Source: Mucilaginibacter inviolabilis
GTDB taxonomy: Bacteria; Bacteroidota; Bacteroidia; Sphingobacteriales; Sphingobacteriaceae
Length of the DNA stretch: 64,000 bases
Assembly: GCF_011089895.1 (NCBI RefSeq)
Contig: NZ_JAANAT010000001.1
Location: 992,001-1,056,000, forward strand
Reading direction: 5' to 3'
Each line of letters starts with the position of its first letter. Position 1 is the stretch's first letter. A program made the translations under genes and the position numbers. Shown here in pieces: positions 60,574 through 64,000 of the stretch. The notes beneath the pieces are model-generated. The model was not told where the DNA came from and searched no databases. It worked only from the letters and a program-made list of their open reading frames with translations.

Positions 60574-63500
60574 TCAATTTTTTAAAGATCCTAAAATGGT
60601 TTTGCCCAGCATTACCGGGTTGGTATCCTTGCTTTCGGCACAATCGTGCAAAGTGGCTACCGGGTATTCACTATGTAAATTAAACAGCAGTTGTATTAAA
60701 ATATCATTAGCTTGCTGCAGATCATCTATTTTGGTGTTATCAGATGAATAATTAGCTAAAGCCGTTATCCATGCCTTATAAGCATTTTCAAAACCATAAA
60801 TCGACTGGTCATTTATCCAGCAGATTTTTACCATGGTATGTGCAGGTGTTTCCTGCCGGATAATATCTTCAAAATAGTTTCGGAAGGCTAAATTGCGGAA
60901 GTGCATTGGCCAATAGGGCAGCACAACAGACATTTTGAACGAGTAAGGGTCTTGCTCACCGCAAAAATCACAATTCTGATCAAGGCATACCGGTGCAAAT
61001 TTGAATTGGTTATTCCGGGGTCTTAAAAGTAAATGCTCAATCAAGTGCAGCCCGTCGGCATCACATTCCTTATTAAATTCTGTTACAAATTGAGCCAGTG
61101 CTGCATTTGCATCAGCAAGGGATGTAAAATCATTGCTTGTGGCAAGGTTATTATTTTCATTATCAACAACGTAAATATTCCAGCTGCTACCGGTTTGCTT
61201 AATATTATAATGATCGTTAGTTAAAACAAGATCCATAAATGCAGGTAAAGCACTATTCAGCTTATCTTCTGTATCGTAAACTGCTATTGATGTTAACGTT
61301 CCACCATTTTGATTGCTGAATGAAAACTGGTATTTAGCTGGCGTATCACCAGTAGGCACAATAGTGACGTTGCCAATACAATACAAGAACCGGCGATAAA
61401 AATTATTGATACCTCCCAGGTGACATAGTTTTTTTTCTAGACCAGACACATTATCCGTATCCCATAATTTGCTGTTATCAATTGAAAAGTCAGGCTGAGG
61501 CGGGAAGTAGTTTTGTGGGAAATAATTGAACGCCCTCCCTCTTTGGTAACTAATAACAGGATAGTCTTTCAAGAAAGAGATCTTGCTATCAATCATATCC
61601 GCAGGTGTTAAATTGGATTCCTGCTGAGTTACATAGTCAAGCGAATAATTCAATAAAACATACTCATTAAATGATTCGCCGAAACGGCTCATCAGGTGAT
61701 CGAGGAAACGGCTGCGCCTATCTGTGAAAACTTCATTTGATTCATATAAGTTCTGCCAGTTGTTTGCTGGCACAACGGTTGAATCCTGGTTTTGCATCAC
61801 CAGTTGTTCAATAGTATGGGCTGCCCCATCTTGTTTATATACCGGTTGAATATTCTTTATATCGCCCAAAAACTGTGCATAATAAGTTTGCACGATATTA
61901 TCGGTAGAAAACAATTCTTTTGCGCCATTTAGTTGTGAAAAGAAATCAGCCAGTAATTGGTCAAATAATAACAGGTAAGCTTGTAATTGTTTGGCTTGTC
62001 CTTTTCTTTGATCACTTTCATTTGATGAGAGTCCTGCCGAGCCAACCCCATAGGTCTGAGGTAAAAGATATTCAAGGGATGTGTAATTGCCGAGTGGGTA
62101 ATAGCTGCCAGAAGGAATAGCAAGGTCATCAGTATGACCAGAAAGTTTATTCCGAGCTTTTACAGCACGCAGCCATTTAAGGGTATCGCGTACCTCGGTT
62201 AGAGATGGCAAATACGGAAATTGATTTTTATAGAAAAGAAGCTTTGATTTTGTTTCAGAAAATACAGGTTTACAGCCTGTTGTGATGGGCATACACCAGT
62301 TTTTTCCGGTTAAACCGGTGACGGGTATATCATCAGCTCCGTATTTTGTCATCATAAAATTTCGGGCAGCTAATACACCGTCGATATCCATGATCAGACT
62401 GATAATATCCGATGCGTATATTTCCTGCCGTAACTGTGTTTGCTCCAGCTCTGCTGTATCAATAAATCCATGTTGCAATGTAGGACCTTCAAATATGGCA
62501 TCTGTTGTATAGCCTTTATCCTGTAATTCGCTTAACAGGTAAAAGTTCACCGATGGGTTAAGGTATTCCTCTATAACGTAAAATACCTGTGCCTGTATCT
62601 GTTCCATATCTGCGGAGGGTGAAACTTCTATATCGCAGCAAATGGCTACTTCTTCATCTTTTATCGTGGTAACGCTTACAAAATCTTCACACAAATTTCT
62701 GTTTTCATTCAAGGTACGGACAGCCGATTGAACAATCCTTTTTGCCTGTTGAATTTTCAGCAGATACAGGTTAAGTACCTGAGCGGTAAAATCGGAACTA
62801 AAAAATGCCTGGATATCGCTCAATTGTACCAACTGACCTGATGGTTGCAAATCAACATCAACTATGCCGGCTATTACAGCAGAAGAGTTTGTCCCTCCAG
62901 AGGTGTAATTAAAATCAATTTGAATAGTAATATTATTTCCGGTTGTAAAACTGGCAGTAGCTCCTGAAACAGATTTGGGATCAATGGTTAATAATGGGGC
63001 TACGGCTGCATCGTCCCACACTGGAAAGATGAGGGTAAGACTAACATCGCCTCCTTTAAATTTGCCGCTGGCCGGATTTAAAACCTGTAACTCGCCATTG
63101 TTCATATCACCAAACTGCTGATCCGAATCCAGATCAAGTAATACTTTATACAAACCTGACAAGTAAACCGGATGTGGTGTTTGATCGTATGATAATGTAT
63201 CCTTCTTACAATCGGCATAAAGGGCTATTTCTCCGGCAGGAACGTTGCGATCATTACTGATATAGAAGTCATCGTACAAAAACCAGGCGTTATGTACCCC
63301 TACTATATCTATCAATAATTTACGATAATCATTTACTGTAAGTGGCGATTGTGTAAGTATATTTTTGGCGGTATACAGAGTTTGTGAAGATGCTATTTGA
63401 CCATCAGCCCCGGTAAGCAGGTCTTCCATTGGCATCCCAGTTCTGTAACCCAACTCGGTTATAGCATAACAGAGGGCTTCTAAGATAGTAATGCCTGGAT

Positions 63501-63633
63501 CGTGCTCGTTATAATCTGTCCAGATTTTACCACTAAGCTTTTCAATATAACTCAGACCTGCCTCTCTGAGAAAAGCATAATTTTGATCGTCGGTTAAACC
63601 CGGATCTTTGCTGATTACTTTTTGCTTATCCAT
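60574..63633 (-). CDS. eCIS baseplate protein (Afp12-like, baseplate J/gp6-related)
   Basis: A 1019-residue protein. Near the N-terminus (about residues 28-70) it has AGLSYIEKLSGKIWTDYNEHDPGITILEALCYAITELGYRTG. The word D-x-N-x-HDPGITxLEALxYAxTxLGYR is a hallmark of large eCIS/phage baseplate wedge proteins. The body includes beta-rich insertions and several YxxSL...FxxHLMSRFGE-type segments (SRFLDHLMSRFGESFNEYVLL). The C-terminus has LIEHLLLRPRN, C-x-x-CGE (NCDFCGEQDPYSF) and VVLPYWPMHFRNLAFRNYFEDIIRQETPAH, also typical. It overlaps the preceding baseplate gene by eight bases. The assignment is by pattern; particle position is inferred from homologues. Confidence 0.85.
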   Translation of the reverse strand: MDKQKVISKDPGLTDDQNYAFLREAGLSYIEKLSGKIWTDYNEHDPGITILEALCYAITELGYRTGMPMEDLLTGADGQIASSQTLYTAKNILTQSPLTVNDYRKLLIDIVGVHNAWFLYDDFYISNDRNVPAGEIALYADCKKDTLSYDQTPHPVYLSGLYKVLLDLDSDQQFGDMNNGELQVLNPASGKFKGGDVSLTLIFPVWDDAAVAPLLTIDPKSVSGATASFTTGNNITIQIDFNYTSGGTNSSAVIAGIVDVDLQPSGQLVQLSDIQAFFSSDFTAQVLNLYLLKIQQAKRIVQSAVRTLNENRNLCEDFVSVTTIKDEEVAICCDIEVSPSADMEQIQAQVFYVIEEYLNPSVNFYLLSELQDKGYTTDAIFEGPTLQHGFIDTAELEQTQLRQEIYASDIISLIMDIDGVLAARNFMMTKYGADDIPVTGLTGKNWCMPITTGCKPVFSETKSKLLFYKNQFPYLPSLTEVRDTLKWLRAVKARNKLSGHTDDLAIPSGSYYPLGNYTSLEYLLPQTYGVGSAGLSSNESDQRKGQAKQLQAYLLLFDQLLADFFSQLNGAKELFSTDNIVQTYYAQFLGDIKNIQPVYKQDGAAHTIEQLVMQNQDSTVVPANNWQNLYESNEVFTDRRSRFLDHLMSRFGESFNEYVLLNYSLDYVTQQESNLTPADMIDSKISFLKDYPVISYQRGRAFNYFPQNYFPPQPDFSIDNSKLWDTDNVSGLEKKLCHLGGINNFYRRFLYCIGNVTIVPTGDTPAKYQFSFSNQNGGTLTSIAVYDTEDKLNSALPAFMDLVLTNDHYNIKQTGSSWNIYVVDNENNNLATSNDFTSLADANAALAQFVTEFNKECDADGLHLIEHLLLRPRNNQFKFAPVCLDQNCDFCGEQDPYSFKMSVVLPYWPMHFRNLAFRNYFEDIIRQETPAHTMVKICWINDQSIYGFENAYKAWITALANYSSDNTKIDDLQQANDILIQLLFNLHSEYPVATLHDCAESKDTNPVMLGKTILGSLKN

Positions 63634-64000
63634 TACAATCGCAGTTAGCTGGTGAATTAATCAAATGTTTTACTTTAGTTTCTTCATTATAATAGGATAC
63701 CAAAATGGATCTGGCAGTGCTGGCTATCGCCTCATCTATATCGTATTCAGCCTGTAAGATTAACTGCCCCTGCCGAAGGATAATATGATTCATCTTAAAA
63801 CAGGTAACAAAGTCTACATAAGGCCTTTCCTCAATAAAATTGAGCACCACTGATTTTTCAATACTGTTACCAAATTGAATTGCTTGTGGATTGCCAAAAG
63901 CCCAGGGGGTTAAAAATTGCTCAATTTCATCGTTCAATTGATTAGAGAAATAAACGGGGTCGATATTTTCGCGGAACGTCACACTAAACTGAAACTGAAC
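63626..64000 (-). CDS. eCIS baseplate protein (Afp11-like), C-terminal part, cut by the right edge
   Basis: The frame stays open to the window end. A GTG at 63982 is not the true start, because VQFQFS continues upstream in frame. The visible 124 residues include FSNQLNDEIEQFLTPWAFGNPQAIQFGNSIEKSVVLNFIEERPYVDFVTCFKMNHIIL, a good match to the C-terminal end of baseplate J/Afp11-type proteins (xLxxFLxPWAF...FGxxIxxSxxLxFIxExxYVDYVTxF). The stop overlaps the next gene's ATG by eight bases. The missing upstream part, and any gp25, spike, tube and sheath genes, should lie beyond position 64000. Confidence 0.75.
   Translation of the reverse strand, partial: VQFQFSVTFRENIDPVYFSNQLNDEIEQFLTPWAFGNPQAIQFGNSIEKSVVLNFIEERPYVDFVTCFKMNHIILRQGQLILQAEYDIDEAIASTARSILVSYYNEETKVKHLINSPANCDCNG

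Noticed and set aside
45811..64000. A prophage or type VI secretion cluster instead of eCIS
   Set aside because: No integrase, terminase, capsid or portal genes and no TssJLM membrane complex are seen; DUF4157, CIS_TMP and the Afp15-like ATPase point to eCIS. Sheath and tube lie outside the window, so this rests on the visible half.

Overview
The window looks like chromosomal DNA from a Sphingobacteriaceae-type Bacteroidetes, with Mucilaginibacter or Pedobacter as the best guess. Support: a type IX secretion (T9SS) type-B substrate paired with a PorP/SprF protein, TSP3/OmpA outer-membrane proteins, a fused SpmA-SpmB protein, a TTTG/TAnnTTTG-type promoter, weak ribosome binding sites, and many small palindromic intergenic repeats. 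No rRNA, tRNA, CRISPR array or IS element with inverted ends was seen. The only transposase is a REP-associated (RAYT) one.

Layout. 1-8.6 kb holds housekeeping and small-enzyme genes: the 3' part of homoserine dehydrogenase, gpmA, an acetate transporter, an OmpA-family protein, two DinB/maleylpyruvate-isomerase-type proteins, OsmC, DUF3052 and SpmAB. 8.8-16.2 kb is an envelope block: a 1383-residue PKD-repeat surface protein with its PorP/SprF partner, then an ECF sigma factor overlapping a membrane-anchored partner. 16.3-17.6 kb is a TetR/oxidoreductase operon with a recognisable promoter.

17.8-40.1 kb is a large surface-glycan locus on both strands: six glycosyltransferases, a Wzx-like flippase, two O-antigen-ligase/polymerase-like membrane proteins, a nucleotidyltransferase-fold protein, an ABC exporter, and a less usual cassette of three radical-SAM proteins, two methyltransferases and an amidohydrolase. 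A RAYT gene with REP copies sits inside it. 40.4-45.7 kb holds an OmpA-like lipoprotein, a PLP-dependent decarboxylase, a GlxA-type AraC regulator and a haem-binding/cytochrome P460 pair.

45.8-64 kb (minus strand, running off the right edge) is the distal part of an extracellular contractile injection system (eCIS) operon. In transcription order it encodes an Afp11-like baseplate protein (cut by the edge), an Afp12-like baseplate protein, a large candidate fibre protein, a CIS tape-measure protein, three tandem DUF4157 proteins that look like cargo (one ending in an M35-like metalloprotease, one containing an OmpA domain, one with an unrecognised C-terminus), a 316-residue unknown, the AAA+ ATPase, an SH3-containing amidase and a membrane protein. 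Sheath, tube, spike and gp25 genes are not in the window and would be expected to the right. The cargo set and the terminal amidase/membrane pair are the most novel-looking part.

Two other structures stand out. A ~255-bp non-coding element occurs twice, 35 kb apart and in opposite orientation, each time just upstream of a gene pointing the same way. A 90-bp palindromic repeat lies in frame inside the ABC exporter gene.
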